64,000 nt of DNA from Flavobacterium anseongense (GTDB taxonomy: Bacteria; Bacteroidota; Bacteroidia; Flavobacteriales; Flavobacteriaceae): NCBI RefSeq assembly GCF_021608185.1, contig NZ_JAKIHN010000003.1, positions 62,001 to 126,000 on the forward strand. Direction: 5' to 3'. The translations under genes and the position numbers were made by a program. Each line of letters starts with the position of its first letter. Position 1 is the stretch's first letter. This document shows positions 25,892 through 34,324 of this stretch, piece by piece. Below the pieces are notes generated by a model. It searched no databases. It was not told the DNA's origin and saw nothing but the letters and a program-made list of their open reading frames with translations.

Positions 25892-27391
25892 TTAAATTTT
25901 TAATTTTTCGAAGGCTAAAATAATTTCTTCAACTGGCTCAATTCCAATGGATAAGCGTAATATGTTTGGATTGATTCCGAGTGCATTTAATTTTTGTTCT
26001 CCGGCTACGGTTTTTAAATCTTCATAGTGTGCGAGATAGACATAAGGCATTGCGATGGTGAATTCTGTGCCTAAACTTGGTCCTTTAGAAAGATTTAATT
26101 TATCGTAATAAAAGGCTAAATCTTTATCGAAAACTACCGATAACAAACCCGGAAAAGCTGTTTCTGACTTTATGATTTTATGATAATTGGCTATAGAATC
26201 TTCATGAAAAACCGAATAAATTTCTTTTACAAAGGGTTGATTTTTCAAATATTCATATACGATTTTGGTGTTTTCGGAAACCTTTTTTACCCTGTTTTCG
26301 TAGTCTTCAATTTGGAATGCCAATCGTTGAACTTCTCCTTCAAAGGCTGGAATAACAAACTGTTCAAATTGATTTTTCAATGCATTTACAATTTCACTTT
26401 TATCGTTTAAAACAATCGCTCCAAGCAACAAATCGCCGTTGCCACAAGCAAATTTTGTCAAACTTTCTACAGCTATATCACAATAAGGCAAAACATCAAC
26501 ATTGAAAGGTGTGGCTATTGTTGTATCAATCAGTAAAACGATATTATATTTTTGGCAAAGTGCATAAAGCCAAGGCAAATCAACACATTGAATCAGTGGA
26601 TTTGTAGTCACTTCCGTGATTAAAACGGCAACTTTTTCGTGATTGTTTTCCAACCAGTTTTCTAGTTGTTGTTTGTGGTGAATGTTGATTTGCAACTGCG
26701 CTGTGCTTCTTTTTTCGATGATTTCCATTGTATCCACATAAAGCCAACCTAATTGAATTACGGTATCTCTGCCTTCAGGTTTTCTGTGCTTTAGAATGGT
26801 TTCATAGGCAGCAAACAAGGCATTCATACCGCAATTGGTCAATAGAATATTTTCTTCGTCAACATGCGAATACCCTTTTGATAAAACAGTTTTAATTGTT
26901 TTTTCTGCTAAAGAAATGTTTGCTTTATTTTCCGGGAAGACAGATGGTATTTGTCCTAATTTGTACAAAACCGCTTCAGCTTTTCGGGAACTGATTAGCA
27001 ATCCAATATTTCGGATATAATCTTTGCATTTTTTTAAAAAATCGGGTTCATTATCTAAAATCAGAAACACACAATCTTCTTCCTGAACACAGGTAAATTC
27101 GACTTCGACAAGATATTCTAAAATACTTTTGGCTTTTAAAGAAGCTATTGGCAAAATGATTTTTTCTGAGGAAATCGCGTGTTTTTCTTTAACAAAACCG
27201 AGAAGTTTCTTAACCAATTTATTTTGAAAAAACCTTGGATAACCTGATTGCATTTTAGCAATAGCCGTTTCATCGCCTTCTTCATAATCAATTACATTTT
27301 GTAACAATGGCATACTCACTGAAACCGCATGCGGATTTTGCAACGGCAATGAAAAACCAAACGGAATAGTGTCGAAATAGTTACTCATCAT
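25892..27391 (-). CDS. Cys/Met-metabolism PLP enzyme with long N-terminal extension
   Basis: A 499-residue protein, about 100 residues longer than the usual family length. The C-terminal ~340 residues are a fold-type I Cys/Met PLP domain: TNCGMNALFAAYE corresponds to the phosphate-binding loop, LLIDTTIATPF carries the cofactor Asp, and ESLTKFACGNGDLLLGA the Schiff-base Lys. The first ~150 residues have no obvious relation to bacterial MetB. The layout recalls the long cystathionine gamma-synthase-like enzymes of fungi, but that is memory, not alignment. It overlaps the upstream enzyme gene at ATGATGA and is in the Met operon. Confidence 0.8.
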   Translation of the reverse strand: MMSNYFDTIPFGFSLPLQNPHAVSVSMPLLQNVIDYEEGDETAIAKMQSGYPRFFQNKLVKKLLGFVKEKHAISSEKIILPIASLKAKSILEYLVEVEFTCVQEEDCVFLILDNEPDFLKKCKDYIRNIGLLISSRKAEAVLYKLGQIPSVFPENKANISLAEKTIKTVLSKGYSHVDEENILLTNCGMNALFAAYETILKHRKPEGRDTVIQLGWLYVDTMEIIEKRSTAQLQINIHHKQQLENWLENNHEKVAVLITEVTTNPLIQCVDLPWLYALCQKYNIVLLIDTTIATPFNVDVLPYCDIAVESLTKFACGNGDLLLGAIVLNDKSEIVNALKNQFEQFVIPAFEGEVQRLAFQIEDYENRVKKVSENTKIVYEYLKNQPFVKEIYSVFHEDSIANYHKIIKSETAFPGLLSVVFDKDLAFYYDKLNLSKGPSLGTEFTIAMPYVYLAHYEDLKTVAGEQKLNALGINPNILRLSIGIEPVEEIILAFEKLKI

Positions 27392-28584
27392 TTAGCATTT
27401 AAAACTTCTGCAAGCTGTTCTGTAAAACTATCAGCGCATTCTAATGCCTGTGCAATATCCTGAATCAAATCGGCTGTGTCTTCTAAACCAACCGATATTC
27501 TGACTGTTGCGTTACTTAATCCTTTGGCAGCCAGATCTTCTTCGGTGTTGGTTGCGTGACTCATTCTGGCCGGAATTTCCAAACGCGAGTCGGCACAACC
27601 AAATGAAACTTTTTCGCCAAAGAGTTGGCATTTTTTAATAAACTCTTCCGCTTTTTCTGCTGATTTTAATTCGATGGTTAAAACAGCCGGAATGATTTTT
27701 AATTGCTTTTTAGCCAATTCATATTGCGGATGCGATGGTAATCCCGGATATTTTACTTCTAAAACTTCCGGATGCGTTTCCAGAAATTCAGCTAATTTCA
27801 ATGCACTGGCTTCTTGTGCTTTCATTCGATATGTCAACGTAGGCAATCCAAGAGAAACTAAAAAAACATCAAACGGACTTTGCGCTCTGCCTTGGGCATT
27901 GGCGATGTATTTGAATTTTTCATCCCAAAAGGAATCTTTAGAAACTATTGCTCCGGCAGTTACACTTCCATGTCCTGAAATGAATTTAGTACTCGAAAAA
28001 ACCGAGAAATCTGCTCCTAATTCTAACGGTTTCTGTGAAGCAAATGTTGCCATGCTATTGTCAACAGCAAAAAGAGCGTTATAGTTTTTGGCCAATTTAC
28101 CAAGTCCCTGGATATCCACAATTTTCAGGCTTGGATTCGTTGGCGATTCACAAACAACTAATTTGATGGCATTGGATTTCAATATTGTTTCGACTTCGGT
28201 TAAGTTGGTGAAATCGGCGTAATGCGCTGTGATGTTGTTCTTTTCGAATAAAATATTTAGTAAGCGATACGTTCCGCCGTAGCAATCTTTTTCGATTAAA
28301 ACATGGTCGTTGGTTTTTAAAACGGTTTCAAAAACGAGTGCAATAGCCGAAATTCCGGTATTGGTACACACACAGCCAAAACCGTTTTCTGCTTTGGCAA
28401 AAACAGTTTCTAGAGCATTTCGCGTTGGATTATCCGAACGGGAATAATCATAAACCTGTTCGTCTGACGATTGTCTTTTTAAATCAAATGTTGCCGTATT
28501 GTAAATTGGCAAGTGAGTTGCTCCATAAGCATCCTTGATTTGAGAATGTTGTGTGATGTTGGCTAATAAAGTTTCTAGTTGCAT
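27388..28584 (-). CDS. Cystathionine gamma-synthase / O-acetylhomoserine sulfhydrylase family enzyme
   Basis: A 398-residue PLP enzyme of the Cys/Met family. YDYSRSDNPTRNALE is the phosphate-site segment, FAVDNSMATFASQKPLELGAD has the cofactor Asp, and FSSTKFISGHGSVTAGAIV the Schiff-base Lys. Given the neighbouring metX, it should use O-acetylhomoserine and add either cysteine (gamma-synthase) or sulfide (sulfhydrylase); the sequence does not decide which. It is the first structural gene after the Met-rich leader peptide and attenuator terminator. Confidence 0.88.
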   Translation of the reverse strand: MQLETLLANITQHSQIKDAYGATHLPIYNTATFDLKRQSSDEQVYDYSRSDNPTRNALETVFAKAENGFGCVCTNTGISAIALVFETVLKTNDHVLIEKDCYGGTYRLLNILFEKNNITAHYADFTNLTEVETILKSNAIKLVVCESPTNPSLKIVDIQGLGKLAKNYNALFAVDNSMATFASQKPLELGADFSVFSSTKFISGHGSVTAGAIVSKDSFWDEKFKYIANAQGRAQSPFDVFLVSLGLPTLTYRMKAQEASALKLAEFLETHPEVLEVKYPGLPSHPQYELAKKQLKIIPAVLTIELKSAEKAEEFIKKCQLFGEKVSFGCADSRLEIPARMSHATNTEEDLAAKGLSNATVRISVGLEDTADLIQDIAQALECADSFTEQLAEVLNAK

Positions 28585-28638
28585 TGTGACTTGTATTTTA
28601 GTGTTGCTATATTTTTACTTTCATGAGACTCTGAAATA

Positions 28639-28672
28639 AATTACTGCGTCAGTTCGCTGCGCTTGGGTCAGA
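28639..28672. repeat. Dispersed repeat (ATTACTGCGTCAGTTCGCTG type)
   Basis: The segment from ATTACTGCGTCAG through CGCTTGGGTCAG is matched at about 85% by 40449-40481. Here it lies in the Met operon leader, between the attenuator terminator and the first enzyme gene. Confidence 0.65.
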
Positions 28673-28673
28673 G

Positions 28674-28703
28674 CAAAAAAAAACCTCTGCGTTTGCAGAG
28701 GTT
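28674..28703 (-). terminator. Attenuator terminator of the methionine operon
   Basis: On the minus strand AACCTCTGC-AAAC-GCAGAGGTT forms a perfect 9-bp stem followed by a run of U. The 3' arm core GCAGAGG is repeated exactly in the leader ORF (plus-strand 28743-28749), so the leader copy can compete for the 5' arm CCTCTGC as an antiterminator. Confidence 0.92.
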
Positions 28704-28728
28704 CAATTGGTATATTTTAGTTTTAAAA

Positions 28729-28797
28729 TTATACAATAGTGTCCTCTGCGGAAAATTTCCACATCATCATTGACATATTGTGCATAATAAAATTCAT
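28729..28797 (-). CDS. Methionine-rich leader peptide of the Met operon
   Basis: The ATG at 28797 opens a 22-codon ORF ending TAA at 28729. The first residues read MNFIMHNMSMMMWK: six Met codons in twelve, including three in a row. Directly after the Met run the RNA has the hairpin GTGGAAATTTTCCGC and then GCAGAGG, which is identical to the terminator 3' arm and complementary to its 5' arm. Ribosome stalling at Met codons would leave GCAGAGG free to form the antiterminator; finishing translation would mask it and permit termination. The role is inferred from this architecture. Confidence 0.9.
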   Translation of the reverse strand: MNFIMHNMSMMMWKFSAEDTIV

Positions 28798-28821
28798 TTG
28801 TTTTGTCGCTTTACGATTTGG

Positions 28822-28829
28822 CAAATGTG
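28822..28829 (-). promoter_or_regulatory. Promoter -7 candidate for the Met leader
   Basis: CACATTTG on the minus strand is one base from TAnnTTTG and would start the transcript 10-20 bases before the leader ATG. No clear -33 TTG is present. Confidence 0.4.
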
Positions 28830-28979
28830 TAAACAAAATTTGATTAAAAAAAATAAAATCGAAAAAAAATTACATTGAGCTAGTTATTATATATTTAAAT
28901 ACTACGTATTTAGATTTTTTGAAAATCATAAAAAAATTAAAAAAAGCAAAATAGTTTTTCTTATTCTAAATAGTCTTTA

Positions 28980-28987
28980 TACATTTG
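28980..28987 (+). promoter_or_regulatory. metK promoter -7 element
   Basis: TACATTTG is a full match to TAnnTTTG. Transcription from it would begin about 10 bases before the SAM-II aptamer. Confidence 0.7.
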
Positions 28988-29000
28988 CACTCGAAAAAAT

Positions 29001-29051
29001 GAGAGGAAAAATTTGAACTGATTGCAACCTCGTTAAAAAATGCTAAAGCAG
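29001..29051 (+). promoter_or_regulatory. SAM-II riboswitch controlling metK
   Basis: P1 is GAGG (29003-29006) with CCTC (29028-29031). Loop 1 reads ATTTGAACTGATTGCAA, and the 3' tail GTTAAAAAATGCTAAAGCAG carries the TTAAA and GCTAAA blocks. CTG (29018-29020) pairs with CAG (29049-29051) to form the pseudoknot. The order and spacing match the SAM-II fold, including the TTGCA and GCTAAA signatures. An alternative long hairpin overlaps it (GATTG/CAATC, CTCGT/ACGAG, GCTAAAG/CTTTAGC, 29020-29079), so two exclusive folds are possible. Confidence 0.88.
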
Positions 29052-29122
29052 AAACTCTTCTTTAGCCTTACGAGCAATCTACTTTTCTCTGTTTACAATT
29101 AATATTAAATTTAAACATAATT

Positions 29123-30373
29123 ATGGCTTATTTATTTACGTCGGAGTCAGTAAGTGAAGGACATCCGGACAAAGTTGCAGACCAAATTTCTGATGCGTTA
29201 ATTGACAACTTTTTGGCATTTGATGCTGATTCAAAAGTGGCTTGCGAAACATTGGTTACGACTGGTCAGGTGATTTTGGCTGGTGAAGTAAAATCTAACA
29301 CTTATCTTGATGTACAGCAAATTGCAAGAGAAGTAATCAAAAAAATTGGATATACTAAAAGTGAGTATATGTTTGATGCAGATTCTTGTGGAATCTTATC
29401 AGCCATTCACGAACAATCTGCCGATATTAATCAAGGTGTAGACAGAGCCAGCAAAGAAGAGCAAGGTGCAGGTGATCAGGGAATGATGTTTGGTTATGCC
29501 ACCAATGAGACTGAAAACTATATGCCATTGGCTTTAGATTTATCTCATGCTTTGTTGAGAGAATTAGCCAATTTAAGAAGAGAGAATAACGAAATAAAAT
29601 ACCTTCGCCCGGATGCGAAATCTCAGGTAACTTTAGAGTATTCTGATGATAATAAACCACAAAGAATTGACGCAATCGTTATTTCTACGCAACATGATGA
29701 TTTTGCTGCTGAAGCTGAAATGTTAGCCAAAATCAAGAGCGATTTGATTTCGATTTTGATTCCGAGAATTAAGGCAAAATATCCTCAATATGCTCATTTA
29801 TTTAATGACCAAATAACCTATCACATCAACCCAACCGGTAAATTTGTAATCGGTGGGCCGCACGGAGATACAGGTTTGACAGGAAGAAAAATCATCGTTG
29901 ACACTTACGGTGGAAAAGGAGCTCACGGTGGTGGTGCTTTCTCAGGAAAAGACCCGAGTAAAGTGGATCGTTCGGCTGCTTATGCTACACGTCATATTGC
30001 TAAAAACTTAGTGGCTGCAGGATTGTGTGACGAAGTTTTAGTTCAGGTTTCTTATGCGATTGGAGTGGCAAAACCAACTTCTATTAACGTGGTGACTTAT
30101 GGAACTTCAAAAGTTAAATTGACCGACGGAGAAATCAGCAAAGTGGTGGAGAACGTATTTGATATGCGTCCGTACTTTATTGAGCAACGTTTGAAATTGA
30201 GAAATCCTATTTACAGTGAAACAGCTGCTTATGGTCACATGGGAAGAAAGCCGGAAACGGTTACTAAAACTTTCCAATTGCCTAATGGTTCTCCAAAAAC
30301 GGTAACTGTAGAGTTATTTACTTGGGAGAAATTAGACTTTGTAGATAAAGTAAAAGCGGCTTTTGGGATTTAA
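29123..30373 (+). CDS. metK: S-adenosylmethionine synthetase
   Basis: MetK makes SAM from methionine and ATP. The 416-residue protein has family motifs in order: [20 protein letters not shown] (catalytic His at 15 in GHPDK), [15 protein letters not shown] (the GAGDQG methionine-binding loop), [20 protein letters not shown] and the P-loop-like [16 protein letters not shown]. It reads alone on the plus strand with a SAM-II riboswitch in its leader and an intrinsic terminator after it, giving product feedback at the RNA level. Confidence 0.97.
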   Translation: MAYLFTSESVSEGHPDKVADQISDALIDNFLAFDADSKVACETLVTTGQVILAGEVKSNTYLDVQQIAREVIKKIGYTKSEYMFDADSCGILSAIHEQSADINQGVDRASKEEQGAGDQGMMFGYATNETENYMPLALDLSHALLRELANLRRENNEIKYLRPDAKSQVTLEYSDDNKPQRIDAIVISTQHDDFAAEAEMLAKIKSDLISILIPRIKAKYPQYAHLFNDQITYHINPTGKFVIGGPHGDTGLTGRKIIVDTYGGKGAHGGGAFSGKDPSKVDRSAAYATRHIAKNLVAAGLCDEVLVQVSYAIGVAKPTSINVVTYGTSKVKLTDGEISKVVENVFDMRPYFIEQRLKLRNPIYSETAAYGHMGRKPETVTKTFQLPNGSPKTVTVELFTWEKLDFVDKVKAAFGI

Positions 30374-30405
30374 TTAACCGCAAAGTTTGCAAAGAAATAT
30401 GCTAA

Positions 30406-30421
30406 TCCCGAAACTTCGGGA
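30406..30421. repeat. REP-like inverted repeat after metK
   Basis: TCCCGAAACTTCGGGA is a 7-bp-arm inverted repeat within a stretch of CGCAAAG-type short units between the metK stop and its terminator. Confidence 0.55.
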
Positions 30422-30430
30422 CGCAAAGAA

Positions 30431-30466
30431 AAAAACCTGACTCTCAAATGAAAGTCAGGTTTTTTT
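30431..30466 (+). terminator. metK intrinsic terminator
   Basis: AAAACCTGACT and AGTCAGGTTTT form an 11-bp stem followed by a T-run. Confidence 0.85.
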
Positions 30467-30541
30467 AGCCCAGATAGGAACGGCATCCTTTTTATGATTT
30501 TTCAAATCATAAAAAGATATAGTGGATAGCTGGAAATAGCT
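30466..30541 (+). ncRNA. Flavo-1-like structured element, copy D
   Basis: It starts TAGCCCAGATAGGAACGG, then ATCC, a perfect 13-bp hairpin (CTTTTTATGATTT / AAATCATAAAAAG), GATA, and ends GGATAGCTGGAAATAGCTAC. It matches copy A (1237-1333) outside the hairpin. It directly abuts the metK terminator and points toward the convergent barrel gene. Confidence 0.5.
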
Positions 30542-33293
30542 ACAAATTATACTTCAAACTCAACATCACATAACGCGGCTGCACTCTGTATTGTGAAGTT
30601 CGTGTAGAGAATTGCGAAAAATTATCATCGTTGAGCGAAGTGGTGTTTAGCAAATTGGTAGCCGAGATTTTGTATTCCCATTTGCTGTCTTTCGTTTTTT
30701 GGTAAATCAAACTGGCTGAAAGAAAATCATACTCGTTTTCAACCGATTTATCGCTGTTGTAATAGTGATAAAACTCATATTCACTGACAAATGAGAAGCT
30801 TTTCAGGAAGAAATAATCTAATCTAACCGTTGGTTTGTCTGTAAAAAATTTATCGTTTGGATATTCATTAACCGAGAAAGTGTAACCCAATTCGATATTC
30901 GGTAAATTTTTAAAATTGGTGGAAGCTCTTAAGGTGTAGTTTTGGCTAATACTTTCATTGGTTACCAAAACATCCTGCAGCGTATTTCGGTCTATTTGAA
31001 TGTTATTGAACTTTGACCAATTGACATTAGCCGTAAACGATGCTTTATAATATTTGAAAAAGGAACGACCATAATTACCAAAAAAGACCAGTGTTTCATC
31101 GGCAAACTCTGAGTTGAACGGTGATGAAACTTGGTTTACATTATTAAAAAACGCTCTTGTTTTAATGGCGTCAACAGTTCGATTATAGCTAATTGCTCCC
31201 GAAATGTTTTCAAAATTGAACATATTGTATTTAAAATAACGCAAAGAATGTGACTGCTGAATGGAATTCTCCAATGTTCTGTTTCCCGTTGACAAACTAC
31301 TGTAGCTATTTAAAACGTAACCTTCCGCCTGACGGTTGATATCGGTGAAATTATTGGTAAACGAAAAATTATACGTCAGTGTTTCTGCCTTTTTGATTTG
31401 GTAAACTGCTAAGAAATCGGGAAGTATTCGGGTGAAGTTTTGCTTGTAACTTGTTCCTAATTGTTCATTGTTAAGAGCATAAGTGTGAAGGCTAACTCCG
31501 GGTGTAAAGGTAAATTTGCCGGTCAACACTTTGTAATGCAACCCTAAAAAGGCATCATTAAAACGATACTTCACATCATTGGTATTAGTCGTATTATCCA
31601 GTTGGTTAACATTTTGATTATCTAAAATTTGATACATCGATGAGTTGAAATTCTGATTTGAATTTGTGTTTCCCAGAGTAACATTGATGTTGCTTTTTGG
31701 CGTAACCATATAATAATAATCAAGCTTCGCATCCAGTTTATTTGTTTTAACAAAACGGTTTTGGTTCAGATTGGTTCTGTTTTGCGAAGTATCATATCCT
31801 AAAATATTAACTGCCGGCGAAGTGGATGTGAAAGGATCGGAAGCCAAATCGGCATTGTAAAACGGATTTTCGTCCTGATATAAATGTTGGCTTTCAAATG
31901 CAAAAACGTGTTTTTCTGCTGCCGTATAATAGAAACTCAAGTTCTGATTTACGGTAACCGGATCTTGTTTTTTGGCTGTAAAAATTCCTTCAGTCGCAGA
32001 AGCATTATTTTCATCGATGGTTTCTCTCAGGAGCGAATTGTTTTCGTCCTGTTTAGAAAACTTGGTCAAAATATCATAATCAAACTGGAAATTGACATTT
32101 GGTTTGTAACTTGAACTTAATTTAAACAAGCCTAAATTACTTTTCTGGTGTGCAATTTCTTCACGGTTTTCAGTTGATGCCACTTCAGTTGATGTTGGAT
32201 CTAAAAAGTTGGTTGTTGATACCGTTTCTAAATCGGTAATCGAAGAAGACAAAATAGCAAAACCACTCAATGACCATGATTTGGTTGGGTTATAAGAGAA
32301 ATTAGTTGCTCCGAAATCGGTTTCTATTTCTTTTGCGCGATTGTTTCTCAACAATGAAATTCCAAGATCATTTGATGACACATTAAAACTCGAACCGCCT
32401 TTAGCCATCATACTTCTGAAACCTCCGGTGAATTTGAAATAATCCTGAATTGTCAATGGCAATTCACCTATATTATTAAAATTAGTGATGATATTGACGC
32501 TGTATTTCGGGCTGTAATAAAACAGTTTTGGATTTACATTATAGCGGTCGAATTTTGATTCGGGGCGAAAACCACCGGCAGCCGTAACATCCCCAAACCA
32601 GAAATTTTTCTTTCCTGATTTCAGTTTGATATTCATCGCCACATTATCCTGATTGTTCTCGACACCTTTTAGTATCGAATTTTCGTTGTAGTTACGCAAC
32701 ACCTGCACTTTATCAATCGCATCAGCCGGAATATTTTTTACACCAAGTTTCGTATCGCCATCAAAAAAATCTTTGCCTTCCACCATTAATTTGGAAACTT
32801 TTTTTCCCTCAACTTCTACTTCTCCATCGGCATTGACTTCAACTCCGGGTAATTTTTTTAAGACATCTTCCAGTTTTCTTTCGGTTCCGGTTTTAAACGA
32901 ATCGGCATTGTAAACTATGGTATCACCTTTTATAGAAACAGGCATTTCCCGGACAATTTCGACTCCTTCGAGTTCAATTCCACCACTTTCCATAGTGATG
33001 TTTTGGGTGATGTTTTGAGTTTGAGTAGTAATCGTAATTTCCTTGTTCTGCATTCCAAGGTAACTCATTTTAATAGTGTAAGATGAATTTGCTTTTAGGT
33101 TGAGGACAAACTTACCTTTGTCGTTCGTAATCGCGTAAGCATCCATGGTTTTGGTTGCCTGATTCATCGCCATGATATTCGCCATTTCGAGTGGCGCTTT
33201 ATTAGTATCCTGAATAATTCCTTCAAAACGTATGTTTTGAGAAAAGGAAATGGCCGATATAAAAAGAATAAGTAAGGTGTATTGTTTTTTCAT
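30540..33293 (-). CDS. TonB-dependent-receptor-like outer-membrane beta-barrel
   Basis: A 917-residue protein: signal peptide (MKKQYTLLILFISAISFSQ), a carboxypeptidase-regulatory-like beta-sandwich (about 20-105, FEGIIQDTNKAPLEMANIMA), a plug-like region (LEDVLKKLPGVEVNADGEVE near 143; VLRNYNENSILKGVE), and a long C-terminal barrel ending VMLSLKYNL. This architecture is typical of SusC-like/TonB receptor relatives in Bacteroidota, probably importing or binding a large ligand. The GLPGLI-family gene 15 bases upstream is its likely operon partner, a recurrent pairing in this phylum. Substrate is unknown. Confidence 0.87.
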   Translation of the reverse strand: MKKQYTLLILFISAISFSQNIRFEGIIQDTNKAPLEMANIMAMNQATKTMDAYAITNDKGKFVLNLKANSSYTIKMSYLGMQNKEITITTQTQNITQNITMESGGIELEGVEIVREMPVSIKGDTIVYNADSFKTGTERKLEDVLKKLPGVEVNADGEVEVEGKKVSKLMVEGKDFFDGDTKLGVKNIPADAIDKVQVLRNYNENSILKGVENNQDNVAMNIKLKSGKKNFWFGDVTAAGGFRPESKFDRYNVNPKLFYYSPKYSVNIITNFNNIGELPLTIQDYFKFTGGFRSMMAKGGSSFNVSSNDLGISLLRNNRAKEIETDFGATNFSYNPTKSWSLSGFAILSSSITDLETVSTTNFLDPTSTEVASTENREEIAHQKSNLGLFKLSSSYKPNVNFQFDYDILTKFSKQDENNSLLRETIDENNASATEGIFTAKKQDPVTVNQNLSFYYTAAEKHVFAFESQHLYQDENPFYNADLASDPFTSTSPAVNILGYDTSQNRTNLNQNRFVKTNKLDAKLDYYYMVTPKSNINVTLGNTNSNQNFNSSMYQILDNQNVNQLDNTTNTNDVKYRFNDAFLGLHYKVLTGKFTFTPGVSLHTYALNNEQLGTSYKQNFTRILPDFLAVYQIKKAETLTYNFSFTNNFTDINRQAEGYVLNSYSSLSTGNRTLENSIQQSHSLRYFKYNMFNFENISGAISYNRTVDAIKTRAFFNNVNQVSSPFNSEFADETLVFFGNYGRSFFKYYKASFTANVNWSKFNNIQIDRNTLQDVLVTNESISQNYTLRASTNFKNLPNIELGYTFSVNEYPNDKFFTDKPTVRLDYFFLKSFSFVSEYEFYHYYNSDKSVENEYDFLSASLIYQKTKDSKWEYKISATNLLNTTSLNDDNFSQFSTRTSQYRVQPRYVMLSLKYNL

Positions 33294-33308
33294 AAACGGA
33301 ATGATGAT

Positions 33309-34205
33309 TTAATTTCCCATTCTGATTTGCATTCCACCTCTTCCTTGCCCTTGATTCATGTCTTTTAATTCATCCATTTTTTTAAGAACGGTTTCATCAT
33401 ACTCTTTTTGGGATACTACTTTTCCGTTGGTTGGCGCTTTTATTTCTACTTTATCTTTAGAATTCAATACAATTTTAGAACACAGAATAACCGTTTTTCC
33501 ATCGTTTACTTCGAGGATTAAACCAGGTAAACCCCAATAACTTTCAGGTCCTTGATTTACAGGAATTTCAGGCGTGTACCAAGCTGTGATAACAATTTCT
33601 TTTGGCATATCGAAATCATCCATAAAGTTGGTCTTCTTTTCTTTATCTTCTTTTTTAGCTTCTCCTTCTTTTGCTTCTTCTTGTTTTTTAGGTCTGAAAT
33701 TTCTAAAATCTGATTTGCTTACAGGACGAACTGCTGTGGCTTTAAAACAATTATAACCGCCAATCATTCGGGTTTCACTTTCCATTTTCCAATTTAATTT
33801 TGGCAGTGAATCTTTTACTAGGAATTCTTTCCCCATAAATTCTTTGTCAACGGTGTAGGTTTTGTCTTTTACATTTTTGTAATAGGTTCCGCCACCGCCC
33901 ATCATAGAGCTCATCATTCTGAAACCGCCTTGTTGTCCGCCCGGAGCATCTAATTTTTCTTCTTCTTTATAAATGGAGGCTGATTTATCGAAATTAAGAA
34001 TGAATGTTTTTTCGAACATCTTTTTCATTCGTTCTTCAATCATTTTTTGCATTTCGGGAGAAATTTCTTTGTTGCCTTCAAAACGGGTTTTGAAATCGGA
34101 AGTGCTTGTTTTTGATTCGTAAACAGCCATACCCTGAAAGTCTTTTTGTGCATTTGTGGTAATACATACCAATAGAAATAATGAAGTATAAAATAAGTTT
34201 CGCAT
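33309..34205 (-). CDS. GLPGLI family protein
   Basis: A 298-residue secreted protein with signal peptide (MRNLFYTSLFLLVCITTNAQ) and the family-defining YWGLPGLILEVNDG segment near 228. A Met/Gly-rich stretch (FRMMSSMMGGGG) lies near 95, a Lys/Glu-rich low-complexity stretch near 180, and a Gln/Gly/Met-rich C-terminus (GQGRGGMQIRMGN). It is transcribed with the downstream TonB-receptor-like gene. The function of GLPGLI proteins is not established. Confidence 0.9.
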   Translation of the reverse strand: MRNLFYTSLFLLVCITTNAQKDFQGMAVYESKTSTSDFKTRFEGNKEISPEMQKMIEERMKKMFEKTFILNFDKSASIYKEEEKLDAPGGQQGGFRMMSSMMGGGGTYYKNVKDKTYTVDKEFMGKEFLVKDSLPKLNWKMESETRMIGGYNCFKATAVRPVSKSDFRNFRPKKQEEAKEGEAKKEDKEKKTNFMDDFDMPKEIVITAWYTPEIPVNQGPESYWGLPGLILEVNDGKTVILCSKIVLNSKDKVEIKAPTNGKVVSQKEYDETVLKKMDELKDMNQGQGRGGMQIRMGN

Positions 34206-34324
34206 TGTTTTTTATTTTTGAAAGAACAAATATGACGAAACCTCATCAATTCTGTTACCAATCTTTTGTTAAAATATCATTTTCTACCTGCTGAAATTAA
34301 TTTGGTTTACTGTAAATTAGCACT

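Noticed and set aside
29020..29079. metK leader hairpin as an ordinary terminator
   Set aside because: The T-run after it is short and interrupted, and the region fits a SAM-II aptamer with an alternative fold better.
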